DNA of 64,000 nt. Source: Neocallimastix lanati (nom. inval.). Its lineage: Eukaryota > Neocallimastigomycota > Neocallimastigomycetes > Neocallimastigales > Neocallimastigaceae. The stretch covers positions 355,501-419,500 of the forward strand of contig JACVTC010000093.1 in NCBI GenBank assembly GCA_016946835.1, in the 5' to 3' direction. The translations under genes and the position numbers were made by a program. Every line of letters begins with the position of its first letter. Position 1 is the first letter of the stretch. The notes below the pieces were generated by a model, which did no database searches, was not told where the DNA came from, and saw only the letters and a list, made by a program, of their open reading frames with translations. Positions 49,041 to 63,869 of this stretch are shown piece after piece.

Positions 49041-50224
49041 AGTTATATGTTATTATTATTTTTTTTATTTATATATTATTTTTAATTATTATTATTTATT
49101 TATTTATTTATTTATCTATTTTATAATTATATTTAGTTTATTATAAATTTTAACATTTGTTATACTATATGATATGCAATATATTCTTTATATAATTCCC
49201 CTTATTTATATTGCTATGGTCTAAATATAACAATACTAATACTAATAGTAACAATAACATAATTATAAATAAATAATAAAGCAAAAGTTTTGGTAGAATT
49301 TTTTTTTTAATTAACATTATTAACAAAAAAAAAAAAAAAAAAAAAAAAATTGTAATTTTCATTATGTATTAACATTGTTGTTTTAATTTATTTTATATTA
49401 TTATTTTTTTTTTTAGATATTAATTTAATATTATAAAAATAAAAATTTAATATAATTTCTTGGAACTTTTTAAAGTATAATTTTATGTTAATAAAATCAT
49501 AAATCTATATCAAAACATAATCTATTTTTTTTTTATTATTTTTTTTTTTTAAAAAAATGTAAATTTTAATAATTAGTTTATTTAAAACTAATAATAATAA
49601 AATAATGAATATATAGATGAATATATAAATAAATATATTTATATATATTGCATGAATAATCATTAATTATTTATAACAAAAATAATCATAATTAATTAAA
49701 AAAATAATAGAATATTAAATTTGGTATTATTGGTCAAATTTTATTTAAAAAATATTACATTTTCATAATTCTATTTTTTTTTTTTTACTTCAAAAAAAAA
49801 AATAAAAACACATTATACTTAATTAAAAGTGATAATAACTTTATTTATTAATATTCTAATTAATATTATATTATTAATGGTAAATCTTATTGTATTAATT
49901 ATTTTTAAATGTAAATCTCGTGGAATATATATATTTTGATGTTATTAAATATTATTTAGTTTTTTTTTTTTTTTTTTTTTTGAACTGTGGATATAACTGA
50001 AAAATAAAGATATTTGCGGCTTATTTTTCTCTTAATAAAATTAATAAAATAGAAAACGGTGAAAAATATAAAATAGAATATTCTATAATTTAAATACTAA
50101 TATAATTAAATTTTATAAATAAAAATATAACAAATATAATTATGTAGCTATATTACTATGATTTTTATCCTATATAAGATAATTGTTAAGATTAGCATCT
50201 TTTATTAAAAAAAAATAATAGGAA

Positions 50225-50454
50225 TATTTTGGTAAAAAAAAAAAAAAAAAAAAAGGACTCTTTTAACTATGAATCCTTCTTGAGAAATCAATGGTTATAA
50301 TAAATAGCAATATATTAAATATTTGTATTTATAATATTCTTTTATCTTTTATTATTAATAAAACAGTTTTTTTAATGAACAAATATTATAAATAAATTCA
50401 CTTTTTTATGTTTCGTATACAATAACTTTATGATTCATAATCTAATTTTATTTT

Positions 50455-50499
<45 letters not shown>

Positions 50500-50531
50500 G
50501 GACTCTTTTAACTATGAATCCTTTTTGAGAA
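50225..50531 (+). repeat. Pair of A-tract repeats ending GGACTCTTTTAACTATGAAT
   Basis: ATTTTGGT, an A run of about 21 or 40, then GGACTCTTTTAACTATGAAT and CCTTYTTGAGAA occurs at 50225-50288 and 50446-50531. The A(n)-GACTCTTTT arrangement echoes the A(n)-CTAGACTCTTTTT motif of the array spacers. Confidence 0.75.
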
Positions 50532-51296
50532 GTGATATTATTAAGGCCCAGGATATCATTAATAATAAAGAAAATATTAATGTAGTTATTGCCTTCATAA
50601 AATATCAAAATAAAAATTTTAAAATATATATAAATATTTAGAATGATGAAAGTTATTAAATAAAGTTATTAAATAATAAAATAAAATAATAATAAAATAA
50701 ATAATAAAATAATAAATAAAGTTATTAAATATTTAAATATTAGAAATTCGTGTTATAAAATAATTAAAAGATATATTTGAAAATAAAATGATAAATATAT
50801 ATATATATATATATATAGATAAATTGTATAAACATTTATTTTTTTAAATATATATTAGTTATAAAACATAATGGATAGATTATGAAAAACATATTTTAAT
50901 TTTCAATACTAAAAAAAACTAACCCTAATACTATGTTATAGTATTATATAAAATAATTATTATTATTGTAATATTTATAAATTATTATTTATTTATTTTA
51001 TGAATTTTTACTTCAAATATATCTTTTCAATATTTATTTATTTACTTCTTGTTTAACAAGTATATATTTAAATATTTTAATATTTATTTTCTTTTAAATG
51101 TTCTATTAATTAAAACTATATATACAATTTATAGTTCTTTTTATATTAAAATCTAAATATATATATACAAGCTATTTATTAATTATAAAATTTTATAATT
51201 ATAATTTCATTAATATATATAAATAATATTATATTATATGATTATGAAGAATTTAATATTTACGAAATATTATAAAAATGCAATTATTATTTTATA

Positions 51297-51307
51297 GGTA
51301 TTTTTGA

Positions 51308-51310
<3 letters not shown>
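51297..51310 (+). repeat. Target-site duplication, left
   Basis: GGTATTTTTGACAT, identical to 51483-51496. Confidence 0.85.
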
Positions 51311-51343
<33 letters not shown>

Positions 51344-51482
51344 GACTATCCCTTGTAAGTCTTGATCATATCATCCCAGCCACAACAGACAACTAATATC
51401 AAACAAACTTTATAGCGGATGTATCAGGATACAACAAAGTGCTCCCATGCCATACCATTTCGGCGTCGACGCTCTCAGTCAC
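51311..51482 (-). pseudogene. Retroposed cDNA fragment with poly(A) tail and 14-bp target duplication
   Basis: A 140-bp insert of near-balanced base composition (51343-51482) plus a T run (51311-51342) is bounded by exact copies of GGTATTTTTGACAT (51297-51310 and 51483-51496). Read on the minus strand it ends in poly(A). Its 5' end is open in one frame: VTESVDAEMVWHGSTLLYPD then TSAIKFV and a stop, followed by about 60 nt of 3' UTR without an obvious AATAAA. The segment AGAGCGTCGACG...GGCAT is similar to part of the 21-kb retrocopy. It could instead be a SINE; no RNA polymerase III boxes were recognised. Confidence 0.7.
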
Positions 51483-51496
51483 GGTATTTTTGACAT
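51483..51496 (+). repeat. Target-site duplication, right
   Basis: GGTATTTTTGACAT, identical to 51297-51310. Confidence 0.85.
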
Positions 51497-52681
51497 GATA
51501 TAGTTAAAAGTGATTAAAATAAAAATATATAAAATTTTTATATAATAAAAAAAAAAAAAAAAAAACTATGATCTATTATAGATAACATTTTATATAAGCA
51601 TATAAACATTTTTTGGTTTTTATTATTTACACTTTATTTAAAAAAGAAAAAGTAAATAGAAAAAAATTCATATTTTTTTATTCTATATTTCTTTTTGTAT
51701 ATGTGTATATTTTATTTTATTTATAACGCTATATATCATTAATAATAATAATAATAATTATGATAATAATATTTTGAGTTTAGTTAATTAATGTCAGTGT
51801 TAAAGTATCATTTATATTAAATTCAAAAAAAAAAAAAATTTTTTAAAAAGGATTTAAAAACTAAAATAAAAAAACATAATGCAAATTAATATTACAGAAA
51901 AAAATCTATTCATTATAATAATTAAAAATATATAATATAGTAATTAAAAATATATGTAATAATCAAAAATAAATAATAATTAAAAATATACAAAATTAAA
52001 AATAAAAAACAATAATTAAAAAATTTATAATAATTAAAAATATATAATAATTAAAAATATAATTAACTATTATCTTTTCTTATAAAAAAATTCAAAAAAA
52101 AAATGTTTAATAAGAAATTTTTTTATAATAAACAAATTAAAAATATTATTTAATATTAAAGCTTTTTTTTATATTATATGAAAATATCCAAATTATTATT
52201 TGTATTTATTTATTTTATCATAATCATTATTATTATTATCATAATTATTATTTTTGTATCACAAAATTTTCAATAAATTTAATTTAAAAAATATTAATAC
52301 TGAATATTTATATTTATACAGATATATTTATTTTTAATATTTTAAATTTTAAAAAAGTATAGTGACTTAAATAACTTTAATTATAATTAAAATTAAAAAA
52401 ATCTCATAATGAATTATTTTAATTTAGTATTTAATTAATATTTTTTTAAAAATAGATTTTTTTTTCCAAAACTTAGATTAGTTTATAAACGGTCAAATGG
52501 AATTTATTTAATAAGACATTATTAATAATCACATAAATTTATTATTATTATTATTTTACATACACACTTATTATATTTTATCTTTTTAAATTTAGAAGAA
52601 AAATAAATATCAGATAATATTTTCATATGAAAATATTCTATATAAATACCTTTTTTTTTTAAATAAAAAAATTATTTCAAA
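51497..52681. other. AT-rich intergenic DNA, no gene seen
   Basis: Low-complexity; a run of AATTAAAAATATA-type units near 51917-52075. Confidence 0.55.
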
Positions 52682-52955
52682 TAATTATTAATGGTTATTT
52701 AATAGATAAACACACACAATTATTAATGGTTATTTAGATAAACACACACAATTATTTATGGTTATACAGATAAACACAATTATTAATGGTTATTTAAACA
52801 CACACAATTATTAATGGTTATTCAGATAAACACAATTATTAGTGGTTATTCAGATAAACACAATTATTAATGGTTAATAAGATAAGAAAACACAATTATT
52901 AATGGTTATTAAAATAAGAAAACACAATTATTAATGGTTATTTAGGAACACATAC
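52682..52955. repeat. Minisatellite of nine AATTATTAATGGTTATT units
   Basis: Nine units of 28-35 bp share AATTATTAATGGTTATT and a variable A/C-rich tail (AGATAAACACACAC in the first units, AAGATAAGAAAACAC in later ones). Adjacent units share tail variants, as expected from local slippage or unequal exchange. Confidence 0.9.
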
Positions 52956-53163
52956 AAATTTTAAAAATTATAATAAATAGCTATATAAAAAATAAATATT
53001 TTATATTTATTATTATTTATAGTTATATTTAATTTCCTAAAATAGATATTTTATATTTATATATTTATTATTTATTATTATGGCCGTTCATAATTATACT
53101 AATTAGAATTTTAGTTAATTTTTAAAAAGTGGAAAATTTTTTTATAGAAGAATCTAGACTAAG

Positions 53164-53195
<32 letters not shown>

Positions 53196-54025
53196 GACCT
53201 ATTTAAAAATAATATTAAAATTAAATTATTAAATTTTTATGAAATAAAATAAATAAAAAAAAAAAAAAATAAAAATAAACGATTATTTAAATTAAATAAC
53301 TAGTCTATTATGAATTATATTAATGTAATATTATAATTATATATAAATAATTTATATGAATATATTAAATTGGTTATTTTATATTTATTAAAGTTTATTA
53401 TTTTGTTCACATATAATAAATAATTAATTTATTTTTAATACAATATTATTTTATATTAAAATTTCCAAATAAAAAATATAAAACAAAATACAAAAAAAAA
53501 AAAATTTTTTTATAGAAATATAATAAATAATTATATTTATAATCAAATTTTTATTGACAATTTATTTTTGAAACATTTGTATAGTTAACAATACTATATA
53601 ATAATATTACCTATTTTTAATGCTTATTTAAATTATAGTATTATATTTTATTATTTAATATACTTTTTAAATTGTATCATAATAAAATACAATATTACAT
53701 TATACATTAAATAAGTATTCAAATAATAAAATACAATATTATATTAATAAATAATGTTAAAAAAATAATAATGCAATAATAATAAATTATGATAAAAAAT
53801 AATAATATTCAATATTATATTAATAAATAATGATAAAATAATAATAATAAAATAATAAAATACAATATTATATTAATGATAATATTTTTGAATTATACTA
53901 ATAATAATATAAATAATAATACTAATATTAAAAATGATAATTATAATCTAGTATAATGATAATAACCATGATTCTAATTTAGACAATAAAGTATTTTCAA
54001 GAGTAAAGATACATATATGTAAAAA
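52956..54025. other. AT-rich intergenic DNA, no gene seen
   Basis: ATCTAGACTAAG near 53152, an A run at about 53169-53195, and repeated ATACAATATTATATTAATAAATAAT-type sequence near 53680-53880 (shortened: ACAATATTATATTAATAAAT). Confidence 0.5.
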
Positions 54026-54027
54026 CT

Positions 54028-54053
54028 ATATAAATACAAAATTTCCATATTTT
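54028..54053 (+). promoter_or_regulatory. Upstream TATA-like block of the 54.2 kb paralogue
   Basis: TATATAAATACAAAATTTCC, about 185-205 bp before the ATG, a close match to the array block TATATAAATATTCAAATTTT. Confidence 0.5.
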
Positions 54054-54231
54054 GTAAAACAAAAAACAAAAAAAAAAATATTCATAAATAAATAAATAAA
54101 TTAATAAAAAAAATGAGAAAATCAAAATTTTTTCTATTTTTAGAATATGAATAAAAATTTAAAAATTATAAATTATTTATTATTTATATAATTTATTTTA
54201 ATTTTAATTATATATTATATCTTAAAAAAAA

Positions 54232-54879
54232 ATGACTACATTAAATAATACTTATTCTCAATTACCTTCACCACCATTATCTCCTGCTTTATTTCCAATA
54301 TCTACTGCATTTTATTGCAATAAGGAATATAATTTTGAATATGATGATGATGATGAATTTGATTTTACAGAAAGAGAAATTGAATATATTGAAAGTATTT
54401 TGGGTTTCCCTTTTGAAAATTTAGACAAACAAAATAAGGAAGAAATCATGAGAACAAAATTTATGAATATGATGGGTGATGGTGTCAAAATCAATGATAA
54501 AATGACTCCATACTCATATGTAATTGAAGTATTACACAAGATTGGTTATAGTGTTATTAATAAAAAAACTAAGGATGCTGTTCAACTTCGTGTATATGAA
54601 AAAGGTACTGATAAATTCCTAGAATTTTGGGTTCATCCAATTTTCCTTTCTTTACATTCATTTCAATTCTTCAAACTCTTTGAAGAAGTTAAAGAAAATA
54701 ATGAACAAAATACCCTTGAAATTGAAGTTCCATATCTCGAGAGTTTTGCATTTATTCTCTATTGGATTTATACGGGTGACAACTCAAAACTTTTAGAAAC
54801 TGCAAAATTAGATGAACATTTTTGTAAAGGAACTATGGAAAATATTGAATTATTAGAAATTAATATGATTGCTTTTTAA
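54232..54879 (+). CDS. Diverged BTB/POZ-like paralogue (215 aa)
   Basis: Plus-strand intact single exon. SQLPSPPLSPAL near residue 10, an Asp-rich tract (FEYDDDDEFDF), EREIEYIESILGFPFENL, then RTKFMNMMGDGVKINDKM, NKKTKDAVQLRVYEKG, EFWVHPIFLSLHSFQFFKLF and YWIYTGDNSK, ending EINMIAF. Charge changes (GVKINDKM for GVEINGEM) and LHSF for LQSF are private. An ATATACCC element follows the stop. Confidence 0.9.
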   Translation: MTTLNNTYSQLPSPPLSPALFPISTAFYCNKEYNFEYDDDDEFDFTEREIEYIESILGFPFENLDKQNKEEIMRTKFMNMMGDGVKINDKMTPYSYVIEVLHKIGYSVINKKTKDAVQLRVYEKGTDKFLEFWVHPIFLSLHSFQFFKLFEEVKENNEQNTLEIEVPYLESFAFILYWIYTGDNSKLLETAKLDEHFCKGTMENIELLEINMIAF

Positions 54880-54990
54880 TTTTTGAAAATTATTAAAACT
54901 TGTAAATATTTTTTTAAAAAAAAAAATTATTTAAAAAAAAAAAAAAAAAACTTTATTTAATAGAAATATATTAGTTAATACTAATTAAAT

Positions 54991-55004
54991 GATATACCCA
55001 ATTA
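54991..55004 (+). promoter_or_regulatory. ATATACCC element 3' of the 54.2 kb paralogue
   Basis: GATATACCCAATTA, about 112 bp past the stop; only the distal position is occupied. Confidence 0.45.
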
Positions 55005-55208
55005 ATCAATTGCTTCATTTATTTATTGAAAAATATATTTAAAATAATCATATTTGTTTTTGAATATTATAAATAATATTATAAATTATAAATAAAAAAT
55101 TATAAAATATATATATATATATATAAAATATAAAAAATAAAATAAAAAATATAAAATGAAAAAAAATAAAAAAAAAAAAAAAAAAGAATAATTAAAATTT
55201 AAAAAACA

Positions 55209-55243
<35 letters not shown>

Positions 55244-56156
55244 TAATTATTCTTTTTTTTTTTTTTTTATTTTTTTTTAAGTTGTTATTGTATTAATTAT
55301 TTTATTATTTAAATATTTACCATTAATATATTAACATAATAATTATTGCATTATATTAACTGTAAATATTTAAATAATAAAATTATTTTTCAATTTAAGA
55401 TCTAAAAGCTTAATAATTTATAACAATTTAAATTAATGAAATGTTACTTAAAGTCAATATTTATAAATATTATATTAATGTTTTAATATTAATATTTTAA
55501 ATAAAAGAAAAATTATTAGTTTTTTATACTATTTATTAAATAATATAAAACTTTTTTTATTAAAAATGAATATAATTATTCTTTTTAAATGGAAATAAAT
55601 GTTGAAATAATATCCAATTAGCATTAGATATTTAAATTATTTAAATTATTTTTTAAAAAAGTTATTTTTAATAAAGAAATGTTTAAATTTAAAAAAAATT
55701 TATAATAATATTTTAGAAAAAAAAAAATCTGAAGAAATAATTATATATAGATAATAATATTTGTAATATCATAGATATTTTTAATATGTCTATAATATGT
55801 ATTAGTAACGCTTAATTTTATTTTTATTTGTATATATTATTATTTATAAATAGTTACTACTATTTAATATAAATATACTTTTTTTTTTAATTATTAGTAT
55901 ATCATATATTTTTTAAAATATAGAAATTATTATTATTAAAAATTATTTTTGTTTTTTATAGATAAATTTATATTATAATTCACATACCCTTTAATATATA
56001 ATATTTTTAAAATAAAAGAACTTCATATATATTTTTATGTTGAAAAGTACAGATTTTTATTAATTGTGCTATCATATAAATATAATAATAAAAATATGTC
56101 TACTTTTAATTAGTTTAATTTAGAGTTGTAGAAATATTATTGATAAATATTAACTG
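55005..56156. other. AT-rich intergenic DNA, no gene seen
   Basis: Contains an inverted repeat (about 55168-55268: AAAAAGAATAATTAAAATT against AATTTTAATTATTCTTTTT around a T run). Confidence 0.55.
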
Positions 56157-56403
56157 AAAAAAGTTATTAAATTTAACCTTTTTTTTTTATTATTATCATT
56201 TTGTCATTTTTTAAATGATAATATTTTTCTTTCAAAAATAAATTAAAATATTATTCAATTTTATTAATATTATAATATGTTACAAATATTAAAAAAAGTT
56301 ATTAAATTTAACCTTTTTTTTTATTATTATCATTTTGTCATTTTTTAAATGATAATATTTTTCTTTCAAAAATAAATTAAAATATTATTCAATTTTATTA
56401 ATA

Positions 56404-56424
<21 letters not shown>
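56157..56424. repeat. About 134-bp tandem duplication over the PAQR gene 3' end
   Basis: The block from AAAGTTATTAAATTTAACC to TATAATATGTTACAAATATT is present twice in direct tandem (offset about 135 bp), differing by one T in a T run. The right copy includes the PAQR stop codon and last codons. Confidence 0.9.
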
Positions 56425-58880
<2,456 letters not shown>

Positions 58881-59308
58881 TTCGTCCTTCTTAAAACTTG
58901 TTAATTAATAACTGGTAAATCTATCATTTGTAATATACTTTAAAAAATAATGCATACAATAAAAAAATATATATAATGAAAATTTAATAAATTGTTAAGT
59001 ATGCGATATGACATTTAAATGAATTTATGTATATGAATAAAGATACAAGAATATCTTTAATACTTTTATTTAATCTTTATTAAAAAAGAGTAATATAAAA
59101 TAAAAAAAAAATAAAAATAAAGATATAACTATTTATAAAAAAAATAGTTTTTGTTTAAAGTTTTATAAAATTTTAAAAGAATTAAATATATTTTGTTAAT
59201 TTAATTTTTCAATTTACTAAATAAATTAATTAAATGCAAATTATAACCAATTTGAAAATCTACAAAACATTATAAAAAAGCATATATTCATATAACAATT
59301 ATGACTCA

Positions 59309-59346
<38 letters not shown>

Positions 59347-59404
59347 GCTGTTATTATTATTATTATTTTGAAACTCCATTTTTTATTAGTAATATAAATT
59401 AAAA

Positions 59405-59438
<34 letters not shown>

Positions 59439-59757
59439 TTTTTTTGAAATTTTATAAAATAAGGCTAAAATTATAAAAATTTATATATTATTAGTGTAAT
59501 TATAAATATAAAATTTCTAGAATTTTTTTATAATATTATATAATTTCAAATTTGTTAGATTAAATTTTAAATATATAAAATATATTTATTATCATATATA
59601 TTATTTATATTATACTATGTCAAAACATCAGAAAAATTATATATATATATATATATATATATTTAAATTTATATTACTAATAAAAAATATAAAAATTAAT
59701 AATAATAATTTTTCTGTAAATTAAAAATTTTTGATTAATAATAATTTTAACAATAAC

Positions 59758-59841
<84 letters not shown>

Positions 59842-60851
59842 TTTAATAATAATGATAATAATAACACACGAATCATAATTGTTACATGAATATATACTTT
59901 TTATAGTATTTTGATAATTTAAAATTTGTTATAGTTGACATTAAATTCATTCATTTTGAAAATAGAAAGGTTAAGTTTTTTTTATGAAGTTTGTAAATTA
60001 AACAATTTTCTTATATAATATGATTATGTTTATTATTTAATAATTATATCTTCTTTAATATATCATTAAGTAGAAAGATTAAATATATCAATTTTTTTTC
60101 TTTTTCTTTTTCTTTTTCTTTTAACTTAATATAAGTAGTATTATAAAATGTCTACTATTATTTTTAACTGTCTTGAAATATGTTGCTAATTTAAATTATG
60201 AATTATTAAATTATATCAAAATTTTACATAATATCCATACATACTAAATCGTATTAGTTTTATATTTTATAATATTAATATATCTATTAGATTATTCACA
60301 TTAATAACATATCCATGAAATTTAGAAATCCTTAGAATTTAATGTTTACACATAACCATTATTACTTTAGTAATGCTATTAATACTATTAATATGATAAT
60401 ATTTCATAAAGACTTCTAAATTTAAGTATAATTATAATAAATTTTTTTTTTCAAATCTTTTTATCATATTTTTAATATTATATCTTTTAAAATTGAATTT
60501 TATATATATTCATTATGAATAAATTATAAATGTGAAATAAAATAGAATTAAAAATTATATAATTAGATTTATTATTATAAATATATAATATCTTTAATCA
60601 ATAATTTAATTTTTATTATTATTATTATTACTAGTATAATTTTAATTTTATTTATTATATTTAAATAAATCTGAAGCATAAATACTTGAATCTCTTAATT
60701 CTTTAACTCATCATGAATATACGTAAATATACAGAATGCATTAATAAATAATGTTTAAAATTTTTTATAAATAAAAAAATAAATATATTACTATTATTAT
60801 TATTATTTTTATTATTATTATTTTCTTTTTTAATTCAAAATTTAATTTAAA

Positions 60852-60884
<33 letters not shown>

Positions 60885-60900
60885 AAGTAATCTTAAATCG
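58881..60900. other. AT-rich intergenic DNA with simple repeats
   Basis: ATT run at about 59314-59346, AT dinucleotide runs near 59403 and 59640, AAT run 59757-59840, and a TTTTTC pentamer-like run near 60094-60122. No gene seen. Confidence 0.6.
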
Positions 60901-60916
60901 AATACAAATATTACAG

Positions 60917-61448
60917 GAAAGATTTTAATAATAAAAATCTTGAAATCTGTGGTTATGATAAAAATAATATATATAAACCATAAGAAGATATTCCGTGTAT
61001 TATTTTTAATATAAATCCTTGTAAGAATTGTGAAGATTGTAAAGATAATAAAAAAAGTCATACCATTACTATCACAATTAAGAAGTCAACTATATCAAAG
61101 AAGGCAACTACTACTTCTAAAAAGTCAACTACTTCAGAGAAAGTAACTACTACTTAAACTAGCGTCTTACCTTATCTCGGTGTTACAGTATATGAACCAG
61201 AAAAAGGAATGTGACAATCTAGTCAATGTTGTAGTAAATATGGTTATTATAGTACTAGTAATAAATATTGTGGTAGAGGCCGTCAAAATGAATTTGGTAC
61301 TTTATAATTCATTTTATCATTCTAGCGAATGTGGAAAAGGAATGGGTGTCCATCTGGTAAATGCTGTAGTAAATATGGTTAATGTGGTACAAGTGATGAA
61401 TATATAGAAAATGTAATTAAACATGGGAATATAGAATATAAATATTAA
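60917..61448 (+). pseudogene. Decayed CBM18 (chitin-binding type 1) protein
   Basis: One plus-strand frame runs to about 61303: KDFNNKNLEICGYDKNNIYK, a stop, then NPCKNCEDCKDNKKSHTITI and a Ser/Thr/Lys-rich linker (KKATTTSKKSTTSEKVTTT), a stop, VTVYEPEKGM, a stop, then QSSQCCSKYGYYSTSNKYCG. After a break, ECGKGMG and, one frame on, CPSGKCCSKYG (stop) CGTSDEY follow. CCSKYG-x-CGTS-x-x-YC is the hevein/CBM18 signature, so two chitin-binding modules are present in decayed form. Loss of a module Cys (YYSTS for YCGTS), stops and a frameshift make this non-functional. The start region is unclear and could include a lost intron. Secreted chitin binding would have been the ancestral role. Confidence 0.75.
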
Positions 61449-61801
61449 TAATAATTAATAATACATTAAAATTTTAAAATTTGCATAAAATATGTTATGA
61501 CAAATAAGATGTTATAATAGATAAGATATCATATAATTAAAATTAAAAGTTTTATAAAGACGACAGTTAGTAATATATATTTATTCAATATGATATATAT
61601 ATATATATATATTTTTTTTTTGTAAATATTCAACTATATTAACTATTATATTATTTATAAACTTTTATTTTTATCATATTTTCCTGCTTCTTTGTGTCGT
61701 ACAAATAATAATTATTGTTCTTTATATAATAAATTAATAAATTAAATTTCCTTATAACATTTCTCTTTATTCAATTTATTTAACTACTTTTTGAATGATT
61801 T

Positions 61802-62118
<317 letters not shown>

Positions 62119-62659
62119 GAAAGCCTTTCATAATTAAGTTTTTCTATTAATTAAACATAAAAAAAATATTATTTATAATTTTTTCAAATTTCGATTCAAC
62201 AGAAATTAAATCTTATAGTTATTTATTTTAATTGAGGAAAACCTTATTGGCCGCCATATTTTATTTACTTAATTTACAGAAATTACAAGTATATTTAATT
62301 TCATTAAATATTTTTAAGAAATGCTTTTATAATAAACCTTAATTTAAAAAATTTTCCATTATTCTATTTTGTATAATAAAAATTATATTGTATAATATTT
62401 ATATATTGTAATTTTTATTTTTTACTATTTGTAATTTTTATTTAAAATTTCATATACATCATATTCAATATATTAAATCAAAAAAAAAAAAAAAAAAAAA
62501 AAAAGACTTAAAACTTTTTTTTAATAATTTAAAATAACTTCATAAAATTTAGTTTTAATTATTGTAAAAGTCTTATTTTATATATTATAAATATTGACAA
62601 TTTTGTAAATTAATTAATAATTTTTATTATAATTATTAAAGTTTAAATATTTTATTTAA

Positions 62660-62706
62660 ATTTCAAATATATTTTGAAATATTTTATTTCAAAATATATT
62701 TGAAAT
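62660..62706. repeat. Perfect 21-bp inverted repeat (hairpin)
   Basis: ATTTCAAATATATTTTGAAA plus T, a 5-nt loop (ATTTT), then the exact reverse complement. Confidence 0.8.
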
Positions 62707-62714
62707 ATGCATAA

Positions 62715-62756
<42 letters not shown>

Positions 62757-62982
62757 GAAAGTATAAATAATTTATTTACCGAATAATTATTAAAATTATG
62801 AATTGTTCATAATTAAATAATATGTTAAAAAGATAAGAGTTTAAATGAATATTAATATATATATAATTATAACTGTTTCTTTTTTTACAACTTATTTATT
62901 AACTCTATATTATTATTATATGATAATTTTTGTTTTATTATTTTTATTATTTGTTTTTAAAACAATTTGTTAAAAAAGGGAA

Positions 62983-63029
<47 letters not shown>

Positions 63030-63644
63030 ATATTTAAAATATATTACTTCACTGAAACAAAAAGTGAAAAAAGTGAAATTTATTCTTATATAATAAGATA
63101 TACAAACAAAACTTTTATAGTTTTCTAATTAATTATATAAATAAATTATATTACTATAATTTAATAAATATTATCATTATTATTAATTCCATAAAGTATT
63201 ATGAAATTAATAGGTTATCACCAAGAATTATTTATTGTAGTTTTTTATTATTTAACATAATATATAACATATAGTGTATAATATTATTTTTCTATAATAT
63301 AATATTAATAAGAATAAAATTTAATGAATTCAGTAAGATCATCATCAAAAGTTACTTATAGTAGTGTTTTATGGCATAGCATAATATATAATATATAATT
63401 TGTACAAAATGGTATAAGATTCATGATATAAACTTTTGAATAATTTTATATATTTTTTAATATATATATTTATTAATAATTAATTATTATTATTTTATTT
63501 TAATTGGTATTTATTATTTTATTTTTTATTACACAGTTTTTTAAATATATAATATTATAATTAAAACTTTACATATTAAAATTTTTTAAATATAATTTAA
63601 AATCAATTAAAATACAATAAAATATTTACATATATACAAAAATA

Positions 63645-63675
<31 letters not shown>

Positions 63676-63869
63676 TAATTTTAACTTATTTATTTAATAA
63701 ATGTTAGAAAATGCAAAATAATATTTTTACAGTTTAATAAAAAAAAAATAAGGGTTATAGAGCATTAATAATATTAATAAAATACAGTAATATAAATAGT
63801 TTTTTATTAGGTTTATATTAATTAAATTAAAATTATTATTATTATTTGATAGGAAATTTTAATATTAAT

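Larger units (their letters stand above)
48535..51296. other. AT-rich region with simple repeats, no gene seen
   Basis: Contains a TTTATTTAATTTTACATTTA minisatellite (48883-49040), two copies of a poly(A)-plus-GGACTC repeat (50225-50288 and 50446-50531), and a T run followed by G+C-richer sequence at 49960-50030 (GAACTGTGGATATAACTG) that could be another cDNA end but has no visible target duplication. Confidence 0.5.

Noticed and set aside
51440-51482. Hammerhead-ribozyme-like core (CTGAGA, a GCGTCGACGC hairpin, CCGAAA) on the minus strand
   Set aside because: The CUGANGA core is incomplete and no stem I or III pairing was found; the same bases read better as a coding segment shared with the 21-kb retrocopy.
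52682-52955. CRISPR-like array
   Set aside because: The DNA is eukaryotic, the units are directly adjacent with slippage-type tails rather than unique spacers, and there are no cas genes.
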